Below, piece after piece: positions 53,022-62,666 of a DNA stretch of 64,000 nt (within the stretch, counting starts at the first letter, position 1; every line of letters begins with the position of its first letter). Position numbers and translations under genes: made by a program. The stretch is taken from assembly GCF_004570325.1 (NCBI RefSeq), contig NZ_SPQO01000007.1:124001-188000 (forward strand), in the 5' to 3' direction. The notes below the pieces were generated by a model. That model did no database searches, was not told the origin of the DNA, and worked only from the letters and a program-made list of their open reading frames with translations. Origin of the DNA: Mycobacterium sp. PS03-16. GTDB taxonomy: Bacteria > Actinomycetota > Actinomycetes > Mycobacteriales > Mycobacteriaceae.

Positions 53022-55778
53022 CTACCCCGCATCAACTGCCACGACGCCGCGTCGAATGTCGTTGATCGCGCGTTTCGCAACACCGCGCAGGGCGGGGTTC
53101 GGGGCGGCGTTGCGGACCTGGTCGAGCAGGTCGAGCACCTGGCGGCACCAGCGCACGAAATCGCCTGCGGACAGCGGGGACCCGCTCCCCGTGACGTCGC
53201 TGGCGGCCAGCGCGGTGGTGAGGTCGCCGGTGGTCGCCCAGCGGTAGACGGCGGTGACGAACCCCTCGTCGGGTTCGCGGCCGGGGGCGATGCGGTGGCG
53301 GTTCTCGTCGGCGCGTAATTCGGCCGACAGCCGGCGGGTCTGGTTGAGCGCGCGGCGCACCTTCCCGGTCGGCGCCTCCGAACCCGCTGGCGCGCCCGGC
53401 GTGTCGCCGCGCGACTCGTAGAGCACCGACGACAGGACCGCCGCCAACTCGGCCGGTTCCAACCCCTCCCAGATCCGCCCGCGCAGACATTCGGCCACCA
53501 GAAGGTCGCTCTCGCTGTAGATCCGGGCCAGCAGCCGGCCGTCGTCGGTCACCTCGGGGTCGTCGCCGGTGGTGTCGATGAAGCCGCGTTCGCCGAGCAG
53601 CACCACGATGCGGTCGAAGGTGCGGGCCAGCGAATTGGTCGCGGCCGCCACCTTCTGCCGGATCTGGGCGTTGTCGCGTTCGATGCGCAAATATCGCTCG
53701 GCCAGGCGGGCGTGGTCCTCGCGGTCGGGCAGCTGGTGGGCGGGGTGGCGGCGCATCTTCTCGCGCAGCGCCGTCAGCTCCGGGTCGAAATCCTGCTCGG
53801 CGGGGGCGCCGCCGCGGCGGGGGCGACCCGACGGCGGGACGATGCCTTCGGCGGCCGACCGCAGCGCCGAGGCCAGGTCGCGGCGCACACGCGGGTTGCG
53901 GTGTTCGATGCGTTTGGGCAGCGCCATGGTGCCGACGCGCGGAGTCGCGGCGGGATAGTCGGCCGACGAGATGCGACCGGCCCAGCGGTGTTCGGTCAGC
54001 ACCAGCGGGCGTGGGTCGTCGCTGTCGCGGGCGGATTCGAGGACGACGGCCAGCCCGCCGCGCCGCCCGTGGGTGATGGTGATGATGTCGCCGCGGCGCA
54101 GGGCGCTCAGCGCGTCGTTGGCGGCGACCCGGCGCTGCAACCGCGACGCGCGCGACTGGGCGCGTTCGCGTTCGGCGATCTTGGCGCGCAGCCGCACGTA
54201 GTCGAGGATCGGCGCCTCGGGGCCGCCGAGTTCGGCGGCGATCTCATCGAGCACGCGTTCACCGCGTTCCACCCCGCGGCGCAACCCGACCACCGACCGG
54301 TCGGCCTGGTACTGCGCGAACGACTGCTCGAGCAGTTGGCGCGCCTGCGCGGGACCCATCTGCTGCACCAGGTTGATGGTCATGTTGTAGGACGGCGCGA
54401 ACGAGCTGCGCAGCGGGAATGTGCGGGTGGACGCCAACCCGGCGACCTCGGCGGGTTCGACCTCGGTGCCCCACAGCACCACCGCGTGACCTTCGACGTC
54501 GATGCCGCGGCGGCCGGCCCGCCCGGTCAGCTGGGTGTACTCCCCCGGCGTGAGCGGCATGTGCTGCTCGCCGTTGAACTTCACCAAGCGTTCGAGGACG
54601 ACGGTGCGGGCGGGCATGTTGATGCCCAGCGCCAGGGTCTCGGTGGCGAAGACGGCCTTGACCAGCCCGGCGGTGAACAGCTCCTCGACGGTGTGCCGAA
54701 ACACCGGAAGCATGCCCGCGTGGTGGGCGGCCAGGCCGCGCAGCAACCCTTCGCGCCACTCGTGGTAGTCGAGCACGATCAGGTCGTCCTCGGCGAGGTC
54801 GGCGCAGCGCCGGTCGACCACCTCGGCGATGCGTTTGCGTTCCTCCTCGGAGGTCAGCCGCAGCGGGGAGCGCAGGCACTGTTTGACCGCGGCGTCGCAG
54901 CCGGCGCGGGAGAACACGAACGTGATCGCCGGCAGCAGTCCTTCGCGGTCCAGCGCGGCGATGACATCGGGCCGGGCCGGTGGGCGGTACATGGTGGGGC
55001 GGCCGCGGTGGCCGCCGCGACCCTTGCCGCGAGGCTGCCAGTCGGCCATCCGGTCGGCTTCCCGGCGGTGGGCGATGTGGCGCAGCAGTTCGGGGTCGAC
55101 GATCAGTTCGCGGCCGCTGCGGTCGGCGTTGTGCGCGCGGTAGTCGAACAGGTCGAACAGCCGCTTGCCGACCAGCACGTGCTGCCACAGCGGCACCGGA
55201 CGGTGCTCGTCGACCACCACGGTGGTGTCGCCGCGCACGGTCTGGATCCAGCCGCCGAACTCCTCTGCGTTGCTGACCGTCGCCGACAGGCTGACCAGCC
55301 GCACCTCGTCGGGCAGGTGCAGGATCACCTCTTCCCACACCGCGCCACGCATCCGGTCGGCCAGGAAGTGCACCTCGTCCATCACGACGTACGACAATCC
55401 CTGCAGCGCAGGCGAGTTGGCATACAGCATGTTGCGCAGCACTTCGGTGGTCATCACGACGATGTCGGCGTCACCGTTGATGGACTGGTCGCCGGTGAGC
55501 AGGCCGATCTTCTCGGCGCCGTAGCGGCGCACCAGATCGCTGTGCTTCTGATTGCTCAGCGCCTTGATCGGGGTGGTGTAGAAGCACTTGCCGCCGGCGG
55601 CCAGCGCGAGGTGGACGGCGAACTCGCCGACGACGGTCTTGCCGGCGCCGGTCGGCGCGCACACCAGCACGCCGTGGCCGGATTCGAGTGCCTGACAGGC
55701 GCGGATCTGGAACGGGTCGAGCGTGAAGGGCAGCGCGGCGGTGAAGGCGGCGAGCTGGGTGTCAGGTGGATTCGTCAT
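53022..55778 (-). CDS. helY: DEAD/DEAH-box helicase HelY
   Basis: SKI2/Mtr4-like RNA or DNA helicase of 918 residues. Walker A A-P-T-G-A-G-K-T (K47), D-E-V-H in the second motif, V-S-L-S-A-T for motif III and T-G-R-A-G-R-R-G for motif VI are intact; the C-terminal third is the DSHCT-type domain. Likely acts in RNA processing or turnover. Its start overlaps the end of tatC by 17 bp, making it the last gene of the paf-tat operon, the order known from Rv2096c to Rv2092c. Confidence 0.94.
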   Translation of the reverse strand: MTNPPDTQLAAFTAALPFTLDPFQIRACQALESGHGVLVCAPTGAGKTVVGEFAVHLALAAGGKCFYTTPIKALSNQKHSDLVRRYGAEKIGLLTGDQSINGDADIVVMTTEVLRNMLYANSPALQGLSYVVMDEVHFLADRMRGAVWEEVILHLPDEVRLVSLSATVSNAEEFGGWIQTVRGDTTVVVDEHRPVPLWQHVLVGKRLFDLFDYRAHNADRSGRELIVDPELLRHIAHRREADRMADWQPRGKGRGGHRGRPTMYRPPARPDVIAALDREGLLPAITFVFSRAGCDAAVKQCLRSPLRLTSEEERKRIAEVVDRRCADLAEDDLIVLDYHEWREGLLRGLAAHHAGMLPVFRHTVEELFTAGLVKAVFATETLALGINMPARTVVLERLVKFNGEQHMPLTPGEYTQLTGRAGRRGIDVEGHAVVLWGTEVEPAEVAGLASTRTFPLRSSFAPSYNMTINLVQQMGPAQARQLLEQSFAQYQADRSVVGLRRGVERGERVLDEIAAELGGPEAPILDYVRLRAKIAERERAQSRASRLQRRVAANDALSALRRGDIITITHGRRGGLAVVLESARDSDDPRPLVLTEHRWAGRISSADYPAATPRVGTMALPKRIEHRNPRVRRDLASALRSAAEGIVPPSGRPRRGGAPAEQDFDPELTALREKMRRHPAHQLPDREDHARLAERYLRIERDNAQIRQKVAAATNSLARTFDRIVVLLGERGFIDTTGDDPEVTDDGRLLARIYSESDLLVAECLRGRIWEGLEPAELAAVLSSVLYESRGDTPGAPAGSEAPTGKVRRALNQTRRLSAELRADENRHRIAPGREPDEGFVTAVYRWATTGDLTTALAASDVTGSGSPLSAGDFVRWCRQVLDLLDQVRNAAPNPALRGVAKRAINDIRRGVVAVDAG

Positions 55779-56712
55779 GGACGTTGACGCGCGACGGGGT
55801 CGGCACGGCGCTGGGGGCCTCGATCGGTTCGGCGGTGCCGATCGGAGCGGCCTCGTCGTCGGGCACGGCGACGGCCGCTTCGCGCTTGGCCTTGCGCTTG
55901 TCGTGGATGCGGCCGACCTGGATGGCGATCTCGAGCAGGATGGTCAGCGCGCAGGCCAGCGCCAGCATCGAGAACGGGTCCGAGCCGGGCGTGAACAGGG
56001 CGGCGAACACGAACATCGCGAAGATCAGCCCGCGCCGCCACGCCTTGAGCTTCTCGTAGGGCAGCATCCCGATGAAGTTGAGCATGACGATCAGCAGCGG
56101 GAACTCGAAGCTGAACCCGAACACCAGCAGCAGGTTGATCAGGAAGCCGAAGTACTGGTCGCCGGACAGGGCGGTGACCTGGACGTCGCTGCCGACGGTG
56201 AGCAGGAAGCTCAACGCGGTCGACAGCACCACGTAGGCCAGCACCGCACCGGCGATGAACAGGATCGAGCCGATGGCGACGAACACCGCGGCGAACCGGC
56301 GTTCGTTCTTGTACAGGCCGGGGGTGATGAACGCCCACAGCTGATAGAGCCACACCGGGCAGGCCAGCACGATGCCCGCCATCAGCGAGACCTTCAGGCG
56401 CAGCATGAACTGGTCGAATGGCGCGGTCGCGAGCAGTCGGCACTCGCCGTCGGGGGTGATGTCGGCGCGGGCGGACGCCGGCAGCGCACAGTACGGGCCG
56501 CGCAGCCAGTCACCGAGGCTCGGAAAGCCGAAGACGCCGTGGCTGTACCACCAGAAACCGAAGATGGTCGTGAGCACCACCGCGGCGGCGGCCACCAGGA
56601 GCCGGTTGCGCAGTTCATGCAGGTGTTCGACCAACGACATGGTGCCGTCGGGGTTCACCTGGGCGCGACGCTGCCGCGGGTTGAGCCGCTTGATGATTCC
56701 GGGGATTTGCAC
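55762..56712 (-). CDS. tatC: Sec-independent protein translocase TatC
   Basis: Six-helix core of the twin-arginine translocase, which exports folded proteins; 316 residues. The conserved N-terminus [13 protein letters not shown] lies near 25-37, the periplasmic loop contains two Cys typical of actinobacterial TatC, and F-E-F-P-L near 200 is the classic helix-4 element. The C-terminal cytoplasmic tail (about 45 residues) is charged and Pro-rich. Among its likely clients is the Tat-signal binding lipoprotein at 511-1920. Confidence 0.95.
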   Translation of the reverse strand: MQIPGIIKRLNPRQRRAQVNPDGTMSLVEHLHELRNRLLVAAAAVVLTTIFGFWWYSHGVFGFPSLGDWLRGPYCALPASARADITPDGECRLLATAPFDQFMLRLKVSLMAGIVLACPVWLYQLWAFITPGLYKNERRFAAVFVAIGSILFIAGAVLAYVVLSTALSFLLTVGSDVQVTALSGDQYFGFLINLLLVFGFSFEFPLLIVMLNFIGMLPYEKLKAWRRGLIFAMFVFAALFTPGSDPFSMLALACALTILLEIAIQVGRIHDKRKAKREAAVAVPDDEAAPIGTAEPIEAPSAVPTPSRVNVHDEST

Positions 56713-56782
56713 GTGTATTGCCTAGAGGCCGCCGGCGAGTGCGGCCTGACGACGCGGCGTCACGCCGCGCGGGACGGAGTGG

Positions 56783-57034
56783 TCAGGCCGACCGCTTGTC
56801 CGACGTCTTGTCGGCAGTGGTGGCCGGATCGGCGACGTCGACTCGCTCGGAGGCGATCGGCGTGGCCGGCGGGGTGTCGGACTTGCCCTCCGCCTGCATC
56901 TCCTTGATCTCGGACTTGAAGATCCGCATCGACTTGCCCAGCGAGCGCGCCGCATCCGGCAGTTTCTTGGCGCCGAACAGCAGCACGAACACCGCGATGA
57001 CGATTACCCAATGCCAGGGTTGCAGACCGCCCAT
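56783..57034 (-). CDS. tatA: Sec-independent protein translocase TatA
   Basis: Pore-forming Tat component of 83 residues: short N-terminus M-G-G-L-Q-P-W-H-W, one transmembrane helix (about 9-20), the conserved [11 protein letters not shown] hinge, an amphipathic helix ([12 protein letters not shown]) and an acidic unstructured tail. ATG 57034 has GGAGG upstream with 6-nt spacing. Sits between pafC and tatC. No tatB is in the window, as expected since mycobacterial tatB lies elsewhere. Confidence 0.95.
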   Translation of the reverse strand: MGGLQPWHWVIVIAVFVLLFGAKKLPDAARSLGKSMRIFKSEIKEMQAEGKSDTPPATPIASERVDVADPATTADKTSDKRSA

Positions 57035-57062
57035 GTGCACCTCCTCGAAGTCGCCGCCGAGT

Positions 57063-58040
57063 CTACCCGCCGGTGCCGCTCCGGGCGTAGGCGAGCAGGG
57101 CCGCGGCGGCGGATTCGCGGACCTTGTCGGCGAGCGCCTGCGGTTCGAGCACCCGCACCGCCGAACCGAAGCCGAGGACGAAGCGGGCCATCCAGGCGTC
57201 GGAGGCGTAGGTCATGGCCGCTTCGCAGGCGCCGTCGGGCAGTTCGCGCACCACGCGCAGGGGGTAATAGTCGAACATCCAGGACGCCGACGGGTCGATC
57301 AGCAGGGTCGCCGACGGCAGAGCCGGGTCGGCGTCGAACAGCGAGGTGTCCGGACCCGCCTCGACCGCCGGCGGCGGGGGTGCCGCGGGTTCGTCGAGCA
57401 CGCGGGCGTCGACGATGCGGTCGAAGCGGAACAGGCGCACGCCTTCGGCCGAACGACACCACGCCTCGAGGTAGCTGTGGTCGGCGACCAGCACGACCCG
57501 GATGGGGTCGACCGTCCGGCTGGTCAGCACGTCGTGGGAGGCCGAGTAGTACTCGATGGTCAAGGCGCGGGCGTTGCGCACGGCCGTGCGCACGGCCGCG
57601 GCGGCCTCGCTCTCGACCGGGGCGGGTTCCTCGACGGCGGTGACGGCGTCGCTGATGTCGTGGCCGGCGGCGCCGGCGGCCTGCTCGATCTTGGCGATGG
57701 CGCTGCGGGCGGCCTCGGGGTCGACCATGCCGGGCACGTCGACCAGGGCCCGCAGCGCGACCAGGACGCCGGTGGCCTCGGGCGAGGTGAGGCGCAGCGG
57801 ATGGTCGATGCCCGCGGAGAACGTGACCTCGATGGTGTCGCCGGAGAATTCGAAGTCGATGAGGTCGCCGGGGCCGTAGCCGGGCAGGCCGCACATCCAC
57901 AGCTGGTCGAGGTCGGTCCGGAGCTGGTCGACGCTGACGCCGAGGTCGGAGGCCGCCTCGGTGTAGGTGATCCGCGGGTTGGCCTGGAAGTACGGAACCA
58001 TGTTGAGCAGCCGGACCAGGCGGGTGGAGACGGCGCTCAT
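57063..58040 (-). CDS. pafC: PafC, WYL-domain transcriptional regulator
   Basis: Partner of PafB in the heterodimeric activator of the mycobacterial DNA-damage response (LexA/RecA-independent). It has 325 residues: N-terminal winged helix (residues 5-60, with [13 protein letters not shown]), WYL domain (about 140-225; [17 protein letters not shown]) and a WCX C-terminal domain. Start overlaps the pafB stop (ATGA), supporting equal production of the two subunits. Confidence 0.94.
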   Translation of the reverse strand: MSAVSTRLVRLLNMVPYFQANPRITYTEAASDLGVSVDQLRTDLDQLWMCGLPGYGPGDLIDFEFSGDTIEVTFSAGIDHPLRLTSPEATGVLVALRALVDVPGMVDPEAARSAIAKIEQAAGAAGHDISDAVTAVEEPAPVESEAAAAVRTAVRNARALTIEYYSASHDVLTSRTVDPIRVVLVADHSYLEAWCRSAEGVRLFRFDRIVDARVLDEPAAPPPPAVEAGPDTSLFDADPALPSATLLIDPSASWMFDYYPLRVVRELPDGACEAAMTYASDAWMARFVLGFGSAVRVLEPQALADKVRESAAAALLAYARSGTGG

Positions 58041-59023
58041 GCGGTCACCTCCGCCTGCGCGGTGAGGCGGGCGATGACGTCGTCGCGCAGCGACTCGGGC
58101 TCCAGCGCGATGGCGTCGGCGCCGTAGCTGGCGACCTCGCGGGCCAGCCGGTCGAACATGCCGATTTCTACGGTGACGACGTCGCCGGCGCGGCCGCCGA
58201 GGGTCATGGGGCCTTCGACGACGGCCTGGCGGCGCAGCGCGGTGGCGCGGCCCTCGGCGACCCAGACGCGGGCCTGGGTACCGGTGGGCCATTCGGCGAC
58301 GGCGCGGTGCACCAGGTCTTTGAGGTCGACGTCCTCGGGTTTGCGGACGGCGCCCGGGGGGCCGATGACAGTGACGTCGTCGGCGATGCGGGACAGCCGG
58401 AATGTGCGGGGCGCGGCGCGGTCGCGGTCGTGGCCGACGAGGTACCAGCGGCCGCGGTGGGTGACGACGCCCCACGGTTCGACGGTGCGGGTCTTGTAGG
58501 GGTCGGTGCGGGATTGGCGGTGGCCGAACTGGACGGCCTGGCCGGCGTCGATGGCGTCGAGCAGGGTGCGCAGCGTCGCCTCGGAGCCGCGGACGCCGGG
58601 CAGGGTCGCCGTGGAGATGGCGACGCTGTCACCGGCGTCGACGTCGACGCCGGCGGCGCGGAGTTTGAGCAGGGCACCCTGCGTGGCGGTGATGAGTTCG
58701 GGCGACTCCCACAGCTGGGTGGCGACAGCGACGGCGGCGGCCTCGTCGGCGGTGAGCTCGACGGCGGGCAGCGCGTAGGCGTCGCGGTTGATGCGGTAGC
58801 CCTCGGTGGGGTCGAACTGGGAGACGCGGCCGGTTTCCAGCGGGATGCCGAGGTCGCGCAGTTCGTTCTTGTCGCGCTCGAACATGCGGGAGAAGGCCTC
58901 GTCGCTGGGACTGTCGGCGTAGCCGGCGACGACCTGGCGGATGCGGTCGGCGGTGATGAAGGTGCGCGTCGACAGCAGTGCGATGACCAGGTTCATCAGC
59001 CGTTCGACTTTGGAGGTGGCCAC
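58037..59023 (-). CDS. pafB: PafB, WYL-domain transcriptional regulator
   Basis: First gene of the pafB-pafC-tatA-tatC-helY operon; 328 residues. Winged helix at the N-terminus (K-V-E-R-L-M-N-L-V-I-A-L-L near 5-17; S-P-S-D-E-A-F-S-R-M-F-E-R-D), WYL domain near 175-235 (H-R-G-R-W-Y-L-V-G-H) and a WCX domain. Controls recA-independent damage genes with PafC. GTG 59023 is 7 nt from TAAGCT (59036-59031), a leaderless start, so the operon has its own promoter here. In M. tuberculosis pafA precedes pafB; no pafA is visible in this window. Confidence 0.94.
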   Translation of the reverse strand: MATSKVERLMNLVIALLSTRTFITADRIRQVVAGYADSPSDEAFSRMFERDKNELRDLGIPLETGRVSQFDPTEGYRINRDAYALPAVELTADEAAAVAVATQLWESPELITATQGALLKLRAAGVDVDAGDSVAISTATLPGVRGSEATLRTLLDAIDAGQAVQFGHRQSRTDPYKTRTVEPWGVVTHRGRWYLVGHDRDRAAPRTFRLSRIADDVTVIGPPGAVRKPEDVDLKDLVHRAVAEWPTGTQARVWVAEGRATALRRQAVVEGPMTLGGRAGDVVTVEIGMFDRLAREVASYGADAIALEPESLRDDVIARLTAQAEVTA

Positions 59024-59258
59024 TCCTACGAGCTTAAGGCGTCGGAGGTGTGGGGCGACGCTTCTGTGGGTGCGGCGTGGTCTTCGAAGTTCAGCCAGCG
59101 AGCCGGGAGTCCCGCCGTCGGGCCGCTATCAAGGTCAGTGCGACGCGTTCGACATTGCCGGTTGCCATAGTCCCCGGTCGGGTCGGATTCGTGACACCGA
59201 CGTCATCGGGTCTGGGAGATACTGAGCAAATGGGGTTGCGGGGGTGGGTGGCGCGGCA
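59024..59258 (+). promoter_or_regulatory. Junction region between pafB and the type VII secretion-like locus
   Basis: A 235-bp stretch without a substantial gene. It contains the pafB leaderless promoter on the minus strand and, on the plus strand, GATACT (59218-59223) 6 nt before a 10-codon ORF starting ATG 59230. No repeat or attachment-site-like sequence was recognised at this edge. Confidence 0.5.
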
Positions 59259-59262
59259 GTGA
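59230..59262 (+). CDS. Possible 10-codon leaderless upstream ORF
   Basis: ATG 59230 lies 6 nt behind a -10-like GATACT and encodes M-G-L-R-G-W-V-A-R-Q before TGA at 59260-59262. The stop overlaps the GTG 59259 start of the next gene (GTGA). It could feed ribosomes to the large gene by translational coupling, which would explain why that gene has no Shine-Dalgarno. A peptide function is not proposed. Confidence 0.35.
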   Translation: MGLRGWVARQ

Positions 59263-61553
59263 GTGCAGTCGGCGGCTTCTATGCGAACTGGAACAACGCG
59301 CGGCAGACATTCGGCCAGGGCAGCCCGCAGTCGGGCGCGGACTTCGACAACAGTTCGCAGCTCACCGGGCTCGGCACCGGGCTGTCGTCGGCGGCGCCGG
59401 GCTCGAAGTGGTCCGGGGCGGCCGCGTCGAATTACGACAAGGCCAACACCGACCACCAAGCCGTCTTCACCCAGCTCGCCCAGCTCGACCAGAAGATCGC
59501 CCAGCAGGTCGACAACTCCGCTCAGGTGGTGGCGACCGGCCGGCAGAATCTCAACAGCGTCAAGCGATGGGTGACCGACGCAGTCAACAGCCTCCCGCCC
59601 GGCAAGCAGCGGCACCAGATGGAGCTGCAGATCGCCAAAGCCGGACTTGGGCGGCTCACCGAAGTTGTCGAGCAGACCAACAAGCAGTCCAACACCATCG
59701 GTCAGAACATCGGCGCCATCACCTCGGAATACGACTCGCTCAAGGAGACCATCCGATTCGCCGGCGACATCAAGGAGGACAAAGGCGACGGCGAAGCAGA
59801 AGCGCTGGGCAACGAAGACGAGAAGAAAGAAGAAGGGGAGTTCCAAGAGCGCGCTAAGCAGGATGTTCAAGACGCCTTATCTGGCGATGCGCAGGCCGCT
59901 GGTCGTGTTGACGCGGTGCTCGACTCCATTTGGCCGGGTCAGCCGCTGAGCCCCGAGCAGGGCTCGTACCTCAGTCAGATGCAGGCCCAGCAACACGGCA
60001 TGAGCGTGGATCGCCTCCGCGAAGTCGAGCAACGACTGGGCGACCACAAGGACATCATCGGCGACTCGTGGCAGTTGGTGAGCGACCCGGACGTCACCTT
60101 CCCCAAGACTGAGACGGAGGTAGGCGCCCTAGACGACCCCAGCGTGCCGGTTAAGGGCGGATTTGACCAGCTACCGAAAGATGTTCGTGACACCTTAGAA
60201 GCGCCCGGCTCGGCTGGCGCGCCAAGGCTTGAGCAGATCGCAGCGATCGTGAAAGACGGCGACGACCGCTTCCAAACAAGCACCGAGATTGATCGCGGGT
60301 TGCTGCGAAAAACCGCGGACATCATGGAGTCTCCCGGCTGGCAACAGAGCGCTGAGGAGGCCACCCTCCCTGACGACCGGCGCCCTCAGGTGCTCGACCC
60401 ACTGGTGTCGAATGTCTTCGACGCGGTGGCACCAGACCACCAAGCTATTCACAGTGCGATTGCTGGCGGAAGCTCGGGTATTGAAGGCGTTGATCCCGAC
60501 GAATTCATGGAAGGCATCACTCACCGCGCATGGATAGACAACGGGGAGGCGGCGGGGAACCTGTTCGAGTGGACTGCGAGCACTACTGGCCCCGACGGAC
60601 AGATCGCCGCGGAGACAGCGCAAAAGTATGCGACCTACCTCGCGAATCACGGTCCGGAGCTTCTTAATCTCCCCGGCAACCAGCAGATCGGTGAACTCAA
60701 TCCTGAGCTCGTGAAGTCGTTCGCAACAGGCTTGCAACCGTACCAACTCGCCATGGTCGGGGAAGGCGTCGAGCCTCACGGCTTCCAGCCACTCGAAGAT
60801 CTCGGCAGCGATATGCAAGTGACCAAGCAGCTTTTCTCCGTGATCGATTCGAATGAGGACGCCGCAAGAGAGTTCAATAAGGCGGCCTACAGCCACGTCC
60901 TCGGTCTGCAGCACTCCTTCGGAGATCTCGCCGCGGAGAACCCCGACCTGCGCACGACCGACAGTCGATTGGACGACCTCAGTAGTTCGGCCCGATTGTT
61001 GGGCGCGATCAACGGCGGCCAACACCTCGAATTAGCGTCGAGCATTCAAAACGGTCGTATGAACGCGGAACAGGCCTTCTCAGCGGCAGAAGCCTCGTAC
61101 AACTGGAAGAAAGAGATAATCGATCAGGTGGCGTCTTACGCACCCGGCGGAGACTTGATCACCGGCCAGGCGGACAACATCCTTCTGGGACCCCCGCCCG
61201 AGAGGACGGACTTCAAGATTGATCCTCAAGCCGGTTACGTAACCGATATCGGCCTGAGCGCCACGCAACAGGACGCGCAGCACAGCGCCACGAACGTGCA
61301 GTACGAGGTAGCAAGCCGATTCGCTGATCCGAATTCCGGCTACATCGACCCGCGGTTCTTCGACGAGAGAACGGGCGCGCTGAAGCCCCCTAACACGATC
61401 AGCCCCGCTGACTGGAGCGCCTATGACACACAACTCGCCAACTATCTGGCGACCACCCATCCGGAGTTGAACGCATCAGTCACCAACTATCGCACCACAT
61501 ATCTGATGCTTCATGGGCTCCCTTCGATCCCTCAGATTCAACCGGGCGGATAA
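59259..61553 (+). CDS. Large EspA/EspE-like protein, candidate type VII secretion substrate
   Basis: A 764-residue, mostly helical, acidic protein. Residues 48-105 contain W-S-G-A-A-A-S-N-Y followed by a heptad-rich helix (V-F-T-Q-L-A-Q-L-D-Q-K-I), the W-x-G helical-hairpin look of EspA/EspE and WXG100-type substrates; residues 165-205 are a Lys/Glu-rich linker. Residues about 405-750 are paralogous to the next gene's product. GTG 59259 is chosen because it overlaps a short leader ORF; GTG 59244 would add five residues. GC is visibly lower than the chromosome core. Mycobacterial relatives are, from memory, labelled TPR repeat region-containing proteins. Function unknown. Confidence 0.7.
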   Translation: MSAVGGFYANWNNARQTFGQGSPQSGADFDNSSQLTGLGTGLSSAAPGSKWSGAAASNYDKANTDHQAVFTQLAQLDQKIAQQVDNSAQVVATGRQNLNSVKRWVTDAVNSLPPGKQRHQMELQIAKAGLGRLTEVVEQTNKQSNTIGQNIGAITSEYDSLKETIRFAGDIKEDKGDGEAEALGNEDEKKEEGEFQERAKQDVQDALSGDAQAAGRVDAVLDSIWPGQPLSPEQGSYLSQMQAQQHGMSVDRLREVEQRLGDHKDIIGDSWQLVSDPDVTFPKTETEVGALDDPSVPVKGGFDQLPKDVRDTLEAPGSAGAPRLEQIAAIVKDGDDRFQTSTEIDRGLLRKTADIMESPGWQQSAEEATLPDDRRPQVLDPLVSNVFDAVAPDHQAIHSAIAGGSSGIEGVDPDEFMEGITHRAWIDNGEAAGNLFEWTASTTGPDGQIAAETAQKYATYLANHGPELLNLPGNQQIGELNPELVKSFATGLQPYQLAMVGEGVEPHGFQPLEDLGSDMQVTKQLFSVIDSNEDAAREFNKAAYSHVLGLQHSFGDLAAENPDLRTTDSRLDDLSSSARLLGAINGGQHLELASSIQNGRMNAEQAFSAAEASYNWKKEIIDQVASYAPGGDLITGQADNILLGPPPERTDFKIDPQAGYVTDIGLSATQQDAQHSATNVQYEVASRFADPNSGYIDPRFFDERTGALKPPNTISPADWSAYDTQLANYLATTHPELNASVTNYRTTYLMLHGLPSIPQIQPGG

Positions 61554-61557
61554 GCAG

Positions 61558-62499
61558 ATGAGCCGGTCATCGATAATCCGGGGCGCTCGGATCCTGCTCG
61601 CCTTTATGGCGTCGCTAATCCTCGTTACTTCCTGCGCACCTGAGCTGCCGGCGCTACCGGCGGGGGACGACCCAGCGGCGGTGGCGGAAGTCGTTACCGG
61701 AGAAGACGGCGCCTCGTTCCTCGAGCGGACTTGCAGCTACGAATGGCCTGAGGACGGCGCTGAACCAGCAGGTCTGTTCACGTGGATTCGTCCCGCCGTC
61801 GACGGTGCGGATCAGCCTTCCGCGCAAGCGGCCGGAAAGATCGCACATTCGGTGGCTGAGTTCTTCGCGGAGCATCCGGATGCAACGCGTGACTGCGAAG
61901 GTCGCAACCCGGCTCTGTTCGAGTCGCTCGCTGCTGCACTCATTTCCTACCAAGGAGCCATGGTCGGAGATCCCGCGGGCACAACGGGTTTCGCACCGCT
62001 GGATGCGCCCGACAGTGACATGCCGCGAACCGCCTCATTGTTCTCGACGATGAACTCGGCAGGTCCGGCAGGCCAAGGCTTCGTCGCCGAAGCACGGCAG
62101 CGCGTTGACCGTTACGAAGAAGCCTTCGCAGATCAGGCCGCAGCCGACCCCGCAGCTCCCATCACCGGCTCCGTGCGCGGCGAAACGAAATTCGCCGGCC
62201 GCCTGCTGGGATTGATCGCTCGAGTAGAGCAAGACGGTGAGGGCGGCCGTGTCTCGCTATCAGGCCCGAAGAGTCAGCTGGAATACGCGGTCGTGTCCCG
62301 GATGGTCCGCGGCAGTGATCCTCGGATCAGCGCCCAGTTCTTCGATCCACAAGGAACGCTGATCTCGCCCGGACGCGTCGACAACGCGCAGTCGAGTCTG
62401 TATGCAGCCCAACTCTCCAATTTCCTGTCGGCTTATCCAGCCGTCAGTGCAGCGATCGCCGACTTCAATGACAATTATCAACGAATCGCTAATGCGTGA
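61558..62499 (+). CDS. Lipoprotein homologous to the C-terminal half of the preceding protein
   Basis: A 313-residue exported lipoprotein. Signal peptide (I-I-R-G-A-R-I-L-L-A-F-M-A-S-L) with lipobox L-V-T-S-C (Cys 26). Residues 45-310 align with the last 345 residues of the upstream protein, with shared blocks such as N-P-x-L, Y-Q-x-A-M-V-G, G-F-x-P-L, L-F-S, A-R-L-L-G-x-I and F-F-D. Two extra Cys (59 and 113) absent from the effector could form a disulfide. It starts 4 bp after the upstream stop, so the pair is one operon. It may be a membrane-anchored partner, chaperone or decoy of the large protein; unproven. Confidence 0.75.
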   Translation: MSRSSIIRGARILLAFMASLILVTSCAPELPALPAGDDPAAVAEVVTGEDGASFLERTCSYEWPEDGAEPAGLFTWIRPAVDGADQPSAQAAGKIAHSVAEFFAEHPDATRDCEGRNPALFESLAAALISYQGAMVGDPAGTTGFAPLDAPDSDMPRTASLFSTMNSAGPAGQGFVAEARQRVDRYEEAFADQAAADPAAPITGSVRGETKFAGRLLGLIARVEQDGEGGRVSLSGPKSQLEYAVVSRMVRGSDPRISAQFFDPQGTLISPGRVDNAQSSLYAAQLSNFLSAYPAVSAAIADFNDNYQRIANA

Positions 62500-62666
62500 A
62501 CCGCTGCAATTGACCGTCACACCAGTGCGCGACACATTGCGTCTGCAGGATGGCCATACAGACTCGGGACCTTCCTACGAGCGCTGATCCTCCCGCTTGG
62601 CTCCTTCAAGCAGACAGACGGACGCCCGCTTGCCTAGGTGGACGGCCGGACACGCTGCGTTAGAGG
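62500..62666. other. Short intergenic gap between convergent genes
   Basis: These 167 bases separate the lipoprotein gene from the EspK-like gene. I see no convincing coding frame and no strong hairpin. Confidence 0.5.

Noticed and set aside
53712..55787. 691-codon plus-strand frame opposite helY
   Set aside because: Shadow frame; helY on the other strand has all helicase motifs.
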